A program made the translations under genes and the position numbers. A stretch of 64,000 nt of DNA from Hungatella sp. UBA4396 (lineage in GTDB: Bacteria > Bacillota > Clostridia > Lachnospirales > Lachnospiraceae), in NCBI GenBank assembly GCA_002389905.1, contig DGRE01000020.1, positions 44,082-108,081 on the forward strand, read 5' to 3'. Positions 33,569 through 42,405 of this stretch are shown here, piece after piece. The notes under the pieces are model-generated. The model did not search any database, was not told the origin of the DNA, and worked only from the letters and a program-made list of their open reading frames with translations. The stretch's first letter is position 1, and every line of letters begins with the position of its first letter.

Positions 33569-35854
33569 TCATCCCCTCATATGTCTGTAAATCTTCTCCG
33601 CTGTAACAGGCAGTTCTCTCACCCTTGCCCCCACCGCATTTGCCACAGCATCTGCAATAGCCGGAGAAGGAGTATTAATTACAATCTCCCCAATAGATTT
33701 AGCCCCAAAAGGCCCTGTAGGCTCATAGCTGCTTTCAAATTCCACCCGGATATTTCCCACATCCAATCTGGTGGGAATCTTGTACTGCATAAAGGAATTC
33801 TGAACCATCTGCCCCTTATCCGTATAAGTCACATCCTCATACATTGCCATACCAATACCCTGGGCAATACCGCCCTCTGTCTGAATCCTTGCAAGGTTTG
33901 GATTAATAGGGGTTCCGCAGTCCACAACTGCCACATAGTCCACCAATTCCATCTCGCCGGTTTCCTGATCCACTTCCACCTCTGCCATTCCCACCATAAA
34001 AGGCGGCGGAGATACAGGGGAGGTATGGGAGGCGCCTGCAGACAGCATGTCCTCATTGGAACACATAACCCTGTTTCCGATATCTTTTAAAGATATTTCC
34101 AGCTCTCCCTCCGGCTGATATACCCTCTTTCCGTCAAACTCTAAAGACTCCTTATCACAGGAAAGATACTGGGCTGCCTTGCTTATAATCTTCTCCCTCA
34201 TCTCCGTACAGGCCTTCACAACTGCCATTCCCGTCAGATACATGGTGCTGGAAGCATAAGAACCGGAATCATAAGGAGACACATCCGTATCCGTACCATG
34301 AACCACAATGTCCTCCACATCACACTCCATACAATCCGCTCCCACCTGGGCCAGGGTGGTATCACATCCCGTTCCCATATCAGAAGCCCCGATCATCAGG
34401 GTATAAAAACCGTCATCATTTAAACGCAGCTCCACCGAAGCCACATCCAAACCGGAAATGGCAGAACCCTGCATGGACATGGCAACACCTACGCCCCGGA
34501 CCTTTCCATTTCCCATATCCACTGACGGATACTTTTCATCCCAGCCGATCATTTCCTTTGCCTTTGCCATACACCGGTCAAGGGCACAGCTATTTAAGGT
34601 TTCTCCATGATAAGCAGGAAGGTAATCCCCCTCCTTTACCATATTTAATTCCCTCAGCTTCACCGAATCCATTCCTATCTTTTTTGCCAGCTCATTGACC
34701 GCAGACTCCACCGCAAATATGCCCTGTGTGGCCCCGTAGCCCCGGTAAGCACCGGAAGACATTACATTGGTATAAACCACGTCATAAGCAAAGCGGAAAG
34801 CCTTTGGAGTCCGGTAAAGAGGTATGGTTTTTTCCCCGGAAAGCCCTACGGTAGTTGGCCCGTGTTCTCCGAAAGCACCTGTATTAGATAAGGTATGTAC
34901 GTCAATAGCCTGGAGAATTCCGTCTTTATTTGCACCGATCCTGACCCGGATTTCCATTTCATGACGGGGAGAGGAAGCGATCTGGGATTCATACCGGCTG
35001 AAAATCATCTTAGCCGGCCTTCCGGTTTTCATGGTAACAATAGCCGGATAAACCTCAGCCACAACCGTCTGCTTGGCTCCGAATCCGCCGCCGATTCTGG
35101 GCTTTACCACACGGATTTTAGACTTTGGAATATCCAGGGCATGAGCCAGAATCCTTCTCACATGAAAGGTGATCTGGGTGGAGGCAACCATATTCAAACG
35201 TCCGTATGTATCCAGAAAGCAGTAGGCACGGAATGTCTCCATCATAGCCTGCTGGTTTGCCTTTGTATGATAAACGTGATCCACCACATAATCGCACTGG
35301 TCTAAAACCTCATCTACGTCCCCCTGTTCCTTTCCTCCGGAAGCACACAGATTTCGTTTATTATCCGCTCCCACCGGAAGGAGACTCTGCCAATCCTCCT
35401 CCGGATGAATCAGAATAGGATTATCTTTTGCCTGCCTAAAATCCAGAATCGGTTCCAAAACCTCATACTTCACCTTAATAAGGCTCAGGGCCTGATCCAC
35501 CTCTTCTTCTGTCTCCCCGGCCACAATAGCAACCGCATCTCCCACAAACCGCAGTCTCTGATCCAGAATCAGTCTGTCGTAAGGGCTTGGCTCAGGATAG
35601 GACTGCCCTGCCATGGTAAACCGCTTCCCCGGCATATCTTTATAAGTAAGGACACAGGCAATTCCAGACAGCTTCTCAGCTCTGGAGCAGTCGATTTCCT
35701 GGATCAGTGCATGGGCGTGGGGGCTTCTCAGCACCTTTACAATCAGACAGTCCTTAGGAACCAGATCATCGGTATAAACAGGCTTTCCGGTCACCAATGC
35801 CATGGCGTCCTTTTTCACTACAGAAGTATTGACGCTTTTCATTTTATAGTTCAT
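33569..35854 (-). CDS. xanthine dehydrogenase-family molybdenum-binding subunit
   Basis: Catalytic subunit of 761 residues. Aldehyde oxidase/xanthine dehydrogenase a/b hammerhead domain at residues about 20-125 (KPVYTDDL..KVLRSPHAHA), then the molybdopterin-binding domain with GGGFGAKQ, MSSGAYRGYGATQ and the C-terminal GPFGAKSIGEIV, whose Glu is the proposed catalytic base. It hydroxylates purines or other N-heterocycles with water as the oxygen source. Start at 35854 overlaps the preceding stop as ATGA. Purine versus nicotinate or other substrate cannot be decided here. Confidence 0.88.
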   Translation of the reverse strand: MNYKMKSVNTSVVKKDAMALVTGKPVYTDDLVPKDCLIVKVLRSPHAHALIQEIDCSRAEKLSGIACVLTYKDMPGKRFTMAGQSYPEPSPYDRLILDQRLRFVGDAVAIVAGETEEEVDQALSLIKVKYEVLEPILDFRQAKDNPILIHPEEDWQSLLPVGADNKRNLCASGGKEQGDVDEVLDQCDYVVDHVYHTKANQQAMMETFRAYCFLDTYGRLNMVASTQITFHVRRILAHALDIPKSKIRVVKPRIGGGFGAKQTVVAEVYPAIVTMKTGRPAKMIFSRYESQIASSPRHEMEIRVRIGANKDGILQAIDVHTLSNTGAFGEHGPTTVGLSGEKTIPLYRTPKAFRFAYDVVYTNVMSSGAYRGYGATQGIFAVESAVNELAKKIGMDSVKLRELNMVKEGDYLPAYHGETLNSCALDRCMAKAKEMIGWDEKYPSVDMGNGKVRGVGVAMSMQGSAISGLDVASVELRLNDDGFYTLMIGASDMGTGCDTTLAQVGADCMECDVEDIVVHGTDTDVSPYDSGSYASSTMYLTGMAVVKACTEMREKIISKAAQYLSCDKESLEFDGKRVYQPEGELEISLKDIGNRVMCSNEDMLSAGASHTSPVSPPPFMVGMAEVEVDQETGEMELVDYVAVVDCGTPINPNLARIQTEGGIAQGIGMAMYEDVTYTDKGQMVQNSFMQYKIPTRLDVGNIRVEFESSYEPTGPFGAKSIGEIVINTPSPAIADAVANAVGARVRELPVTAEKIYRHMRG

Positions 35855-36312
35855 GCCCTGTCTCCTCCTCTGTTTAAATACTTTTTCACCGCCCGAAGCT
35901 GTCCCATATAACCACTGCACCGGCATAAATTTCCGGATAAATACTCCTTTATATCCTGGTCATCCAGAACGCCTTCTTCCTTTTCCATCGCCAGCACGTT
36001 CATAATCAGCCCGGGGCTGCAGAATCCGCATTGCTCCACTCCTTCTCCCGCCAGAAATGTACCGAATTCCTCGGCTTCCTTCTGAACTCCTTCCAGAGTC
36101 ACTACCTCGCAGCCATTTACCCTCACTGCCAGCAGGGAACATGAAAGTCTGGACTTTCCATCCACTAAGACCGTACAAAGTCCGCAGTTTTCTGTTTCGC
36201 ATCCGCATTTCACGCTATAGCAGTTCTTCTTCCTGAGAAGCTGAAATAAGGTGGTGTCAGCCTTTGCCTCCGCATAGATCAGCTTTCCGTTTAAGGTGAA
36301 TTCGATTCTCAT
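35851..36312 (-). CDS. [2Fe-2S] subunit of the molybdenum hydroxylase
   Basis: Electron-transfer subunit of 153 residues. N-terminal plant-type ferredoxin cluster (CYSVKCGCETENCGLCTVLVDG) and C-terminal helical cluster domain (CGFCSPGLIMN and GNLCRCSGY), the standard two-cluster XdhC/CoxS arrangement. Passes electrons from the molybdenum centre to the FAD subunit. It begins immediately after the FAD gene with no spacer. Confidence 0.93.
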   Translation of the reverse strand: MRIEFTLNGKLIYAEAKADTTLFQLLRKKNCYSVKCGCETENCGLCTVLVDGKSRLSCSLLAVRVNGCEVVTLEGVQKEAEEFGTFLAGEGVEQCGFCSPGLIMNVLAMEKEEGVLDDQDIKEYLSGNLCRCSGYMGQLRAVKKYLNRGGDRA

Positions 36313-37089
36313 TTACTTTTCCTCCTTATGAAGTCCTGCTAAAAGCCTTCTGGTATATACCTCCGCCAGATGCTTTCGGTAATCTGCACTGCCTCTCGTA
36401 TTTGTGCCGTAGCGGAAGCTGTCGGAAGCCTTTTTTGCAATCTCCTCCAAATCACAGTCCCCTGTCTTCTTCAGAGCCACAACCTCAGCAAGCCCGGGCC
36501 TGGCACCTATGGAAACGTAAACCTGATCTTCCTTTTTTGCCACACAACAGGAAATCTGGGGAAAGTCTGTTTTGGCTATTCTCTGGGACGCATAAGCCGC
36601 CTGTCTCCCATCCTTTTTTATCCGAATCCTTACAAGAATATCTCTGTCCTGCTTCATCCGGCAGAATTCCTCCAGAGAAACCAGTCCGCCCTGATAAAGC
36701 TCCACATAGGTGTCGAGAGCCAAAAGGCAGGTAATAATATCAGAAAACCCAAAGCGTCCGAATACGCTTCCTCCCACAGTGGCCCCATTTCGAAACTGAA
36801 TTCCTACAATAGAACGGGTACATTCCTTAAAAATGCCGCCAAAATATTGATTCAAACCTTCATGAATCTCCAACTGGCGCAGACTGCACATGGCTCCTAT
36901 GGAGAACTCTTCCTCTGTTTCCTCTATTTCATCAAGTCCCAATCCGACTAAATCCACCAGCGTCATCCGCATCCGTTTCTGCATCTTCATCCACATCATT
37001 CCACCGCCTATGGCGCTGCTTTTTTTCTGATTCAGGGTGTAAGCCTCTTCCAGACTTCCCGCTTTTACATAATTTTTAAATCGAATCAC
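36313..37089 (-). CDS. FAD-binding subunit of the molybdenum hydroxylase
   Basis: A 258-residue CoxM/XdhB-type protein. FAD-binding motif AIGGGMMWMKM at about residues 27-37 and the second motif ATVGGSVFGRFGFSD near 100 are visible, followed by the CO-dehydrogenase flavoprotein C-terminal domain. It is shorter than the usual ~290 residues. First gene of the three-gene unit (FAD, Fe-S, Mo), with a long leader. Confidence 0.9.
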   Translation of the reverse strand: MIRFKNYVKAGSLEEAYTLNQKKSSAIGGGMMWMKMQKRMRMTLVDLVGLGLDEIEETEEEFSIGAMCSLRQLEIHEGLNQYFGGIFKECTRSIVGIQFRNGATVGGSVFGRFGFSDIITCLLALDTYVELYQGGLVSLEEFCRMKQDRDILVRIRIKKDGRQAAYASQRIAKTDFPQISCCVAKKEDQVYVSIGARPGLAEVVALKKTGDCDLEEIAKKASDSFRYGTNTRGSADYRKHLAEVYTRRLLAGLHKEEK

Positions 37090-37140
37090 TGGAACCTCCT
37101 ATTGACTCTCTGACTTTTTATTGCTTCCTAACCGGTTTCG

Positions 37141-37195
37141 GCCTTATTTATCATTAAAAACCTTTATTTTAATTAGTAATACTTATAAATAAGGC
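37141..37195 (-). promoter_or_regulatory. 11-bp inverted repeat in the leader of the molybdenum hydroxylase operon
   Basis: GCCTTATTTAT (37141-37151) pairs with ATAAATAAGGC (37185-37195); the enclosed 33 bases can form a small ATTAAAA/TTTTTAAT hairpin. It lies between the predicted promoter and the first gene, so it could be an operator or a cis-acting RNA. Purine riboswitch core sequences are absent. Confidence 0.45.
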
Positions 37196-37218
37196 TTTAT
37201 ATATTAGAAACACGAAAG

Positions 37219-37248
37219 AGTATACCATACACATGACTTCTTTGGCAA
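37219..37248 (-). promoter_or_regulatory. promoter of the molybdenum hydroxylase operon
   Basis: TTGCCA (37243-37248) and TATACT (37219-37224), 18 bases apart on the minus strand, giving a leader of about 120 bases. The rest of the 312-base gap 37090-37401 holds only the dyad described and the leader of the DUF1540 gene. Confidence 0.5.
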
Positions 37249-37401
37249 TGGTTCTGTTAGCTTTTTCCCAAAATTCGTCAAAATTCTATTTTTTAATTTA
37301 AAACTGCAAAACCATCATTCATGAAGAAAAAATTGGCATAATAATTCGCCTCTTTTCGTCCACAATAACAGATGTAACAATCAAATAAGGAGGGCTTATC
37401 T

Positions 37402-37572
37402 ATGTTAGTAAACGGGAAAAATGAATGTATTAGATGTTCCATCGAAAACTGTGCTTATCACGCAAAGAGTGAAGATTACTGCACTCTGGATCAAATCAAA
37501 GTGGGAACCCACGAGAAAAATCCGGTAAAAAAAGAGTGTACTGACTGCGAATCCTTTAAAAACCAGGCATAA
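37402..37572 (+). CDS. DUF1540 small cysteine-rich protein
   Basis: A 56-residue protein with ATG at 37402 preceded by AAGGAGG seven to eight bases upstream. Six cysteines in two CxxC-like pairs (CIRCSIENCAYH and CTDCESF) plus YCTL are the DUF1540 pattern, probably a small metal-binding domain common in Clostridia, sometimes linked to sporulation or stress. Function unknown. It stands alone with its own terminator. Confidence 0.85.
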   Translation: MLVNGKNECIRCSIENCAYHAKSEDYCTLDQIKVGTHEKNPVKKECTDCESFKNQA

Positions 37573-37596
37573 CAGCCAGATTTTGTTTCCTCCTGA

Positions 37597-37629
37597 AAAT
37601 ACTGCGCAGCCTCATACTGCGCAGTATTT
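37597..37629 (+). terminator. terminator of the DUF1540 gene
   Basis: Perfect 13-base arms (37597-37609 with 37617-37629) starting AAA and ending TTT. Confidence 0.8.
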
Positions 37630-37647
37630 CATGTGTAAAATATAAAC

Positions 37648-37676
37648 TTGTTCCTTTTCATGTGGGATGATATAAT
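37648..37676 (+). promoter_or_regulatory. promoter of the HD-domain gene
   Basis: TTGTTC (37648-37653) and perfect TATAAT (37671-37676), 17 bases apart, about 50 bases before the gene. Confidence 0.6.
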
Positions 37677-37724
37677 GCAGACAGTTATGGTCGGTATCCA
37701 CAAAAAAATAAAGGAGCATTCACT

Positions 37725-38231
37725 ATGGATAAGATAAGCAATCTGATTTTAGAAATGATCCAATTTGACGCAGGAGAACCAGAGCTGATCCAGCATTTTA
37801 TAAAAGTACATCAATTTGCAAAATTGATTGGTTCCATGGAAAACATTCCATCTGATGATATGGAAATCTTAGAAGCTGCTGCCATTGTTCACGATATCGG
37901 AATCAAAGTTTCTATGGAAAAGTACGGAAAATGCAACGGCAAGCTTCAGGAACAGGAAGGCCCTGCCTATGCAGAAGAATTACTGAAAAAGCTTGCTTTT
38001 AACCAGAAGGTCATTGAAAGAGTCCGCTACCTGGTGGCCCATCACCATACTTACTCTAATATTGACGGTATGGATTATCAAATTTTAGTAGAAGCTGATT
38101 TTCTCGTAAATCTATATGAAAACCAGTGCAAAAATGAAACCATACAAAATACATATCATAATATTTTTAAAACAGAAGCAGGGAAAAAGCTGCTTAATCA
38201 GATGTTCGCCAACACTCCGGAAACTCCTTAA
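37725..38231 (+). CDS. HD-domain phosphohydrolase
   Basis: A 168-residue soluble protein. Metal ligands of the HD domain are seen as His in HQFAKLIG (about residue 29), HD in AAIVHDIGI (about 62-63), the HHH of VAHHHTY and a later Asp in VEADFLVNL. Such proteins hydrolyse phosphate esters, often nucleotides or second messengers; the present substrate cannot be named. RBS AAGGAG lies before the ATG. Monocistronic, ending at a strong terminator shared with glyA. Confidence 0.85.
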   Translation: MDKISNLILEMIQFDAGEPELIQHFIKVHQFAKLIGSMENIPSDDMEILEAAAIVHDIGIKVSMEKYGKCNGKLQEQEGPAYAEELLKKLAFNQKVIERVRYLVAHHHTYSNIDGMDYQILVEADFLVNLYENQCKNETIQNTYHNIFKTEAGKKLLNQMFANTPETP

Positions 38232-38238
38232 AATCAAA

Positions 38239-38277
38239 AAGAAGGCTGTAAAAGAATGATTCTTTTACAGCCTTCTT
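38239..38277. terminator. strong bidirectional terminator
   Basis: Perfect 18-bp stem (38239-38256 with 38260-38277), three-base loop, A-run before and T-run after; serves the HD gene (+) and glyA (-). Confidence 0.92.
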
Positions 38278-38290
38278 TTTTTACATTTCT

Positions 38291-39544
38291 TTATTCATAC
38301 AGCGGATACTTATCACAGATCTTTGTCACTTCACTTCTGATATAATCAGCCTTGTTCTCAAAATCCGTAGCAGCCAGCCAGATGCACTCTGCGATCTTTT
38401 CCATATCATCTTCCTTTAATCCCCTTGAAGTAATGGCAGGAGTTCCAACACGGACGCCAGAGGTGACAAAAGGACTTCTTGGATCATTTGGAACAGCGTT
38501 CTTATTCAAGGTGAGGTAAACCTCATCACAGCGGTTCTGTAATTCCTTTCCGGTTACCTCCATACCTCTCAAATCAATAAGCATAAGATGGTTGTCGGTT
38601 CCTCCTGTCAGGATATTAAAGCCCTGCTTCATAAGAGCAGCAGCCAGAGCCTTTGCATTTTTTACCACCTGTTCCTGGTAAGTTTTAAACTCAGGCTTTA
38701 ACACCTCGCCAAAGCATACGGCCTTTCCTGCAATTACATGCTCCAAAGGACCGCCCTGGATACCCGGGAAAATAGCCTTGTTAAAGTTAAATTTATCCGC
38801 TGCCGCCTGATTGGCTAAAATCATTCCGCCTCTGGGGCCGCGAAGGGTTTTATGAGTAGTCGTGGTAGTTACATCAGCATAAGGAATGGGGCTTGGATGA
38901 ACGCCTGCTGCCACCAAACCAGCAATATGAGCCATATCCACCATGAGATAAGAGCCTGCCTTGTCAGCAACCTCACGGAATCTTTTAAAATCAATCTCAC
39001 GTCCGTAGGCACTGGCTCCGGCTACAATCAGCTTCGGCTTATGCTCCAGGGCCAGGCGCTCCATCTCATCATAATCAAGGAAGCCCTGATCATCCACGCC
39101 GTAAGGAATAATATTAAAATACAGACCTGAGAAGTTTACCGGACTTCCATGGGTCAAATGTCCACCATGATTTAAATTCATGCCTAAAACAGTATCTCCC
39201 GGCTCCAGCATGGCAACAAAAGCCGCCATATTGGCCTGAGCACCGGAATGAGGCTGAACATTGGCATAATCACATCCAAATATTTCTTTTGCACGCTCTA
39301 TAGCAATACTTTCAACAACATCCACGACCTCACATCCGCCGTAATAACGCTTTCCGGGATATCCTTCCGCATACTTGTTGGTAAGCACAGTTCCCATTGC
39401 CATCATAACAGGCTCAGAAACAATATTTTCCGATGCAATCAGCTCCAGATTTCTTCTCTGGCGGGCGCACTCTTTTTCAATAGCCTCTCCCACTTCCCTG
39501 TCATATCCGGTAATAAACTTCATCACTTCATTTACCACGTTCAT
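38291..39544 (-). CDS. glyA: serine hydroxymethyltransferase
   Basis: PLP enzyme of 417 residues interconverting serine and glycine with tetrahydrofolate one-carbon units. Recognised by RQRRNLELIASENIVS near the N-terminus, NVQPHSGAQAN, VDMAHIAGLVAAG and the PLP-lysine motif TTTTHKTLRGPRGG. Full length. The annotated ATG has a poorly spaced GAGGGA; a start at MKFITGYD seven codons later is possible. Monocistronic, with a good promoter at 39612-39640. Confidence 0.96.
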   Translation of the reverse strand: MNVVNEVMKFITGYDREVGEAIEKECARQRRNLELIASENIVSEPVMMAMGTVLTNKYAEGYPGKRYYGGCEVVDVVESIAIERAKEIFGCDYANVQPHSGAQANMAAFVAMLEPGDTVLGMNLNHGGHLTHGSPVNFSGLYFNIIPYGVDDQGFLDYDEMERLALEHKPKLIVAGASAYGREIDFKRFREVADKAGSYLMVDMAHIAGLVAAGVHPSPIPYADVTTTTTHKTLRGPRGGMILANQAAADKFNFNKAIFPGIQGGPLEHVIAGKAVCFGEVLKPEFKTYQEQVVKNAKALAAALMKQGFNILTGGTDNHLMLIDLRGMEVTGKELQNRCDEVYLTLNKNAVPNDPRSPFVTSGVRVGTPAITSRGLKEDDMEKIAECIWLAATDFENKADYIRSEVTKICDKYPLYE

Positions 39545-39611
39545 TCCCTCACTTTCCCTTTTGTCTCAGCTCATGTAATAAACCTTTTATAATTTTAACT
39601 GATATTACTGT

Positions 39612-39640
39612 ATTTTATTTGTTCTCTTCCCTTTTGTCAA
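39612..39640 (-). promoter_or_regulatory. glyA promoter
   Basis: Perfect TTGACA (39635-39640) and TAAAAT (39612-39617), 17 bases apart on the minus strand. No purine-repressor or riboswitch signature was noticed in the leader. Confidence 0.65.
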
Positions 39641-39660
39641 TGCATTTCAAGATTTCTTCC

Positions 39661-41379
39661 TTATACTTCCCCCGGAATCTTATAATTCCTTATAATAATC
39701 TGCAAAGACTTATTTCCGTTATACTCATTCACCCCAGGATAATAAACCACATCAAGCCTCCGCTTATCCCCCAACTCCTCCAGAAATAAATCCCCATCCG
39801 TAAACAGCATCCCATCCATAGGCGTCCCCTGCTCCGTTGCCAGAGACATTTTCACCGCATTCCTATTCTTCCCAAGGACCCTGACGCTCCGTATATGCAG
39901 CCCCTTCTGAGCAAATAACGGCTTTTCATTCCCCTGCCCAAAAGGCTCCAAAAGCTCCAGTTCCTCAATCAAAGGCTCACTTATGTACTCCAAAGGCATG
40001 GGAACATCAATCCAGACCTTCCGCACAAAATCCTCCGCTGTCAGCTCCGTCCTTTCGTTTAAGCGCCTGCGGAACTCCTCCACATTCTGCCTTAACAACG
40101 ATAATCCTGCTGCCATAGGATGCCCTCCAAACTTAAGCAGCAGCTCCTTCACCTCCACCAGCGCCTCAAACATATGGTAAGATTCAATGGAACGTCCAGA
40201 CCCCTTTACCGATTCTTCCCCATCTGTCAAAACAAAAGAAGGCTTCTGAAAATGCTCCCTCAACCGCCCGGCAATAATTCCGGCCAAGGATTCATGACAC
40301 TCCGGCAGATACACCACCAAAACCTTGTCATCAGCATAATGCTCCTCCACCTGCCTGACAGCCTCCAGAGTCCCCTCCTTAGTCATATCCTTTCTCTGAT
40401 CATTAAGCTCTTTTAATTCAAGAGCCATCCGGTCCGCTTCCTCTTCATCCTGGCACAAAAGTAGGGACAAAGCCAGTTTTGCAGTCTGCAGCCTGCCTCC
40501 CGCATTTAAACATGGACCAATGACAAATCCGATCTGGTAGGCAGTAATCTGATTCTTATCCAGATTATTTTTCTCCATCAGCTTTAAAAGGCCCAGACTC
40601 CTGGTCTGCCCCATCCGTTTCAGACCTTCCTTTACAATGAGCCTGTTTTCATCCTGCAGCTTCATCACATCCCCTACCGTTGCAATTGCTGCAAACTCCA
40701 GCATCTCAAGCCATTTCTCCATGGGAACTTCAAAAGCTTCATAAAGAGCCTGAACCAGCTTATAAGCCACCAGCCCTCCGCAAATCTCCGGATAGGGATA
40801 GGAACAATCACTTCTCTTTGGGTTTACCACCGCATCAGCAGGCGGCAGAATATCCCCGCCCTCATCCTTCATAATATCATGGTGATCCGTAATCAGAACC
40901 GTAAGCCCCAATTCCTTTGCAAGTTTGATCTGCAAAACCGCAGCAATCCCATTGTCACAGGTCAGTATAGTATCAATCCCGTCTTCTGCCGCAGCCCTGA
41001 TAATGGATTCATTGATTCCATACCCGTCTTTAATTCTGTCGGGAATCTCATAATCCACCACTGCCCCCACCTGGGTCAAGGCCTGGTATAAAAGGTAGGT
41101 AGAACAAACCCCGTCTATATCGTAATCTCCAACAATCCTGATAGGTTTCGACTCTCTGGTCTTCTCTTTAAGAATTGCCACAGTCAGTTCCATATCCTTT
41201 AACAAATAAGGGCTGTATAACGCCTCCAGCCCTCCCCTTAAATACCGTTCCACCGCTTCCCGGCCAACCACATCCCGGTTCCGTATAATTCTTGCCGTTA
41301 CCGGGGTTATGCGATGGCTTCTGGCTATCTCGTCAAAATCAGCCCGTTTCGTTTGAAGCATCCATCTCTCTGCTGCCAT
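39661..41379 (-). CDS. recJ: single-stranded-DNA-specific exonuclease RecJ
   Basis: 5'-3' single-strand exonuclease of DNA repair, 572 residues from the chosen start. DHH-family motifs: VGDYDIDGVCS (motif I), TCDNGIA, ITDHHDI (motif III) and GGHPMAAG of the DHHA1 domain. Start at 41379 (MAAERW) is supported by AAGGAG ten bases upstream, while the ATG 42 bases earlier lacks a ribosome site. It is shorter than the larger RecJ forms of other Firmicutes but contains all catalytic motifs. Confidence 0.9.
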   Translation of the reverse strand: MAAERWMLQTKRADFDEIARSHRITPVTARIIRNRDVVGREAVERYLRGGLEALYSPYLLKDMELTVAILKEKTRESKPIRIVGDYDIDGVCSTYLLYQALTQVGAVVDYEIPDRIKDGYGINESIIRAAAEDGIDTILTCDNGIAAVLQIKLAKELGLTVLITDHHDIMKDEGGDILPPADAVVNPKRSDCSYPYPEICGGLVAYKLVQALYEAFEVPMEKWLEMLEFAAIATVGDVMKLQDENRLIVKEGLKRMGQTRSLGLLKLMEKNNLDKNQITAYQIGFVIGPCLNAGGRLQTAKLALSLLLCQDEEEADRMALELKELNDQRKDMTKEGTLEAVRQVEEHYADDKVLVVYLPECHESLAGIIAGRLREHFQKPSFVLTDGEESVKGSGRSIESYHMFEALVEVKELLLKFGGHPMAAGLSLLRQNVEEFRRRLNERTELTAEDFVRKVWIDVPMPLEYISEPLIEELELLEPFGQGNEKPLFAQKGLHIRSVRVLGKNRNAVKMSLATEQGTPMDGMLFTDGDLFLEELGDKRRLDVVYYPGVNEYNGNKSLQIIIRNYKIPGEV

Positions 41380-41449
41380 TTTTTTATATCTCCTTCGCTT
41401 CAATCCATCCAGTTCAGCCATCCCAGGCTGCTGATATATTACCTAAGCT

Positions 41450-42214
41450 TTAATAATTTCCGTAAACTTCTTCCTCATAGCGCTTTAACAACTTCCGCCT
41501 TAGCCGGTAATTCGGCAGTTTTCCTTCCACCAATCCCCAAAACTCCTTAGAGTGGTTCATATGTATCCGGTGAGCCAGTTCATGAACCACCACATAATCC
41601 GCCAGCTCTTCCGGCAAAAGCACCAGCCTCCAGTTAAAATTCAAATTTCCCTTTGTGCTGCAGCTTCCCCATCTGGTCGCCTGATCCCTGACTGCAATAC
41701 GCCCATATCCTATCTTCATATCCGCAGCCCACCCAACCGTCTTTTTCTCAAGATACTTCCTGGCTTCCTGCCGGTAGAACTGCTTCATCACTTCTTTGAT
41801 CACCATTTCCAGCTCAGGCCCCGCCTGTTTCCCCACCGGCCCTGCAAGGATCAATTCTCCCTCCCTTATAGAAACCCGAAAACTCTTTCTCCAGGAATCC
41901 GGCACCACACGGAGAATATAGCTTTTTCCCAAAAGAAGCACCTTTGCCCCTTCTTCCCAATGAAACTCTTCCTTGTTTTTTAAAGAAGCCTGAATCCCTT
42001 TCATGTGAGCGTAAACCCAGCTTTTATTTTTCTGCGCCAGCTCATGACCGGAGCGAAAAGGCAGTCCCTTGGGAATCCTCACCACCACTTCCCCGCCTTT
42101 TTTGACCTGAAGGGCCATGGTGCGCCTGTCTGATTTTATAATCTCATAAGGATAGCTGCTTCCATCTTCAAATGAAAGAAGTCCTTCTTCCTTTTCCTTC
42201 TTATTTACCGGCAT
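41450..42214 (-). CDS. YgjP/M48-type zinc metallopeptidase-like protein
   Basis: Soluble protein of 254 residues with HELAH in VVHELAHRIHMNHSKEFW near residue 200 and the downstream ATRWGSCS stretch: the YgjP-like metallopeptidase domain (DUF45, SprT-like fold). Zinc would be held by the two His of HExxH and His in the NHSKEFW segment. Natural substrate unknown; relatives sit next to restriction-modification or repair genes, here next to recJ. ATG at 42214 has GGAG nine bases upstream and is preferred to the ATG 15 bases earlier. Confidence 0.82.
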   Translation of the reverse strand: MPVNKKEKEEGLLSFEDGSSYPYEIIKSDRRTMALQVKKGGEVVVRIPKGLPFRSGHELAQKNKSWVYAHMKGIQASLKNKEEFHWEEGAKVLLLGKSYILRVVPDSWRKSFRVSIREGELILAGPVGKQAGPELEMVIKEVMKQFYRQEARKYLEKKTVGWAADMKIGYGRIAVRDQATRWGSCSTKGNLNFNWRLVLLPEELADYVVVHELAHRIHMNHSKEFWGLVEGKLPNYRLRRKLLKRYEEEVYGNY

Positions 42215-42405
42215 GTATCCAATCTCCATTTTTTATGCATCATCTTCTATTACAGCTTTTATCCCATATCCCCCATTATAGCGAAAAAACGCAAAAGAAA
42301 CAACGGCCTTCTTTGAAACTTCCTCTGGTCATTCCCCCATTTCCTATGATATCATAATGACAGACACCTCAAAACACCCAACTCTCTGATACGGAGGAAT
42401 CAACC

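Noticed and set aside
37090..37248. Purine riboswitch before the xanthine dehydrogenase-like operon
   Set aside because: The conserved junction sequence GTTTCTACC and the kissing-loop layout are absent; only an AT-rich dyad is seen.
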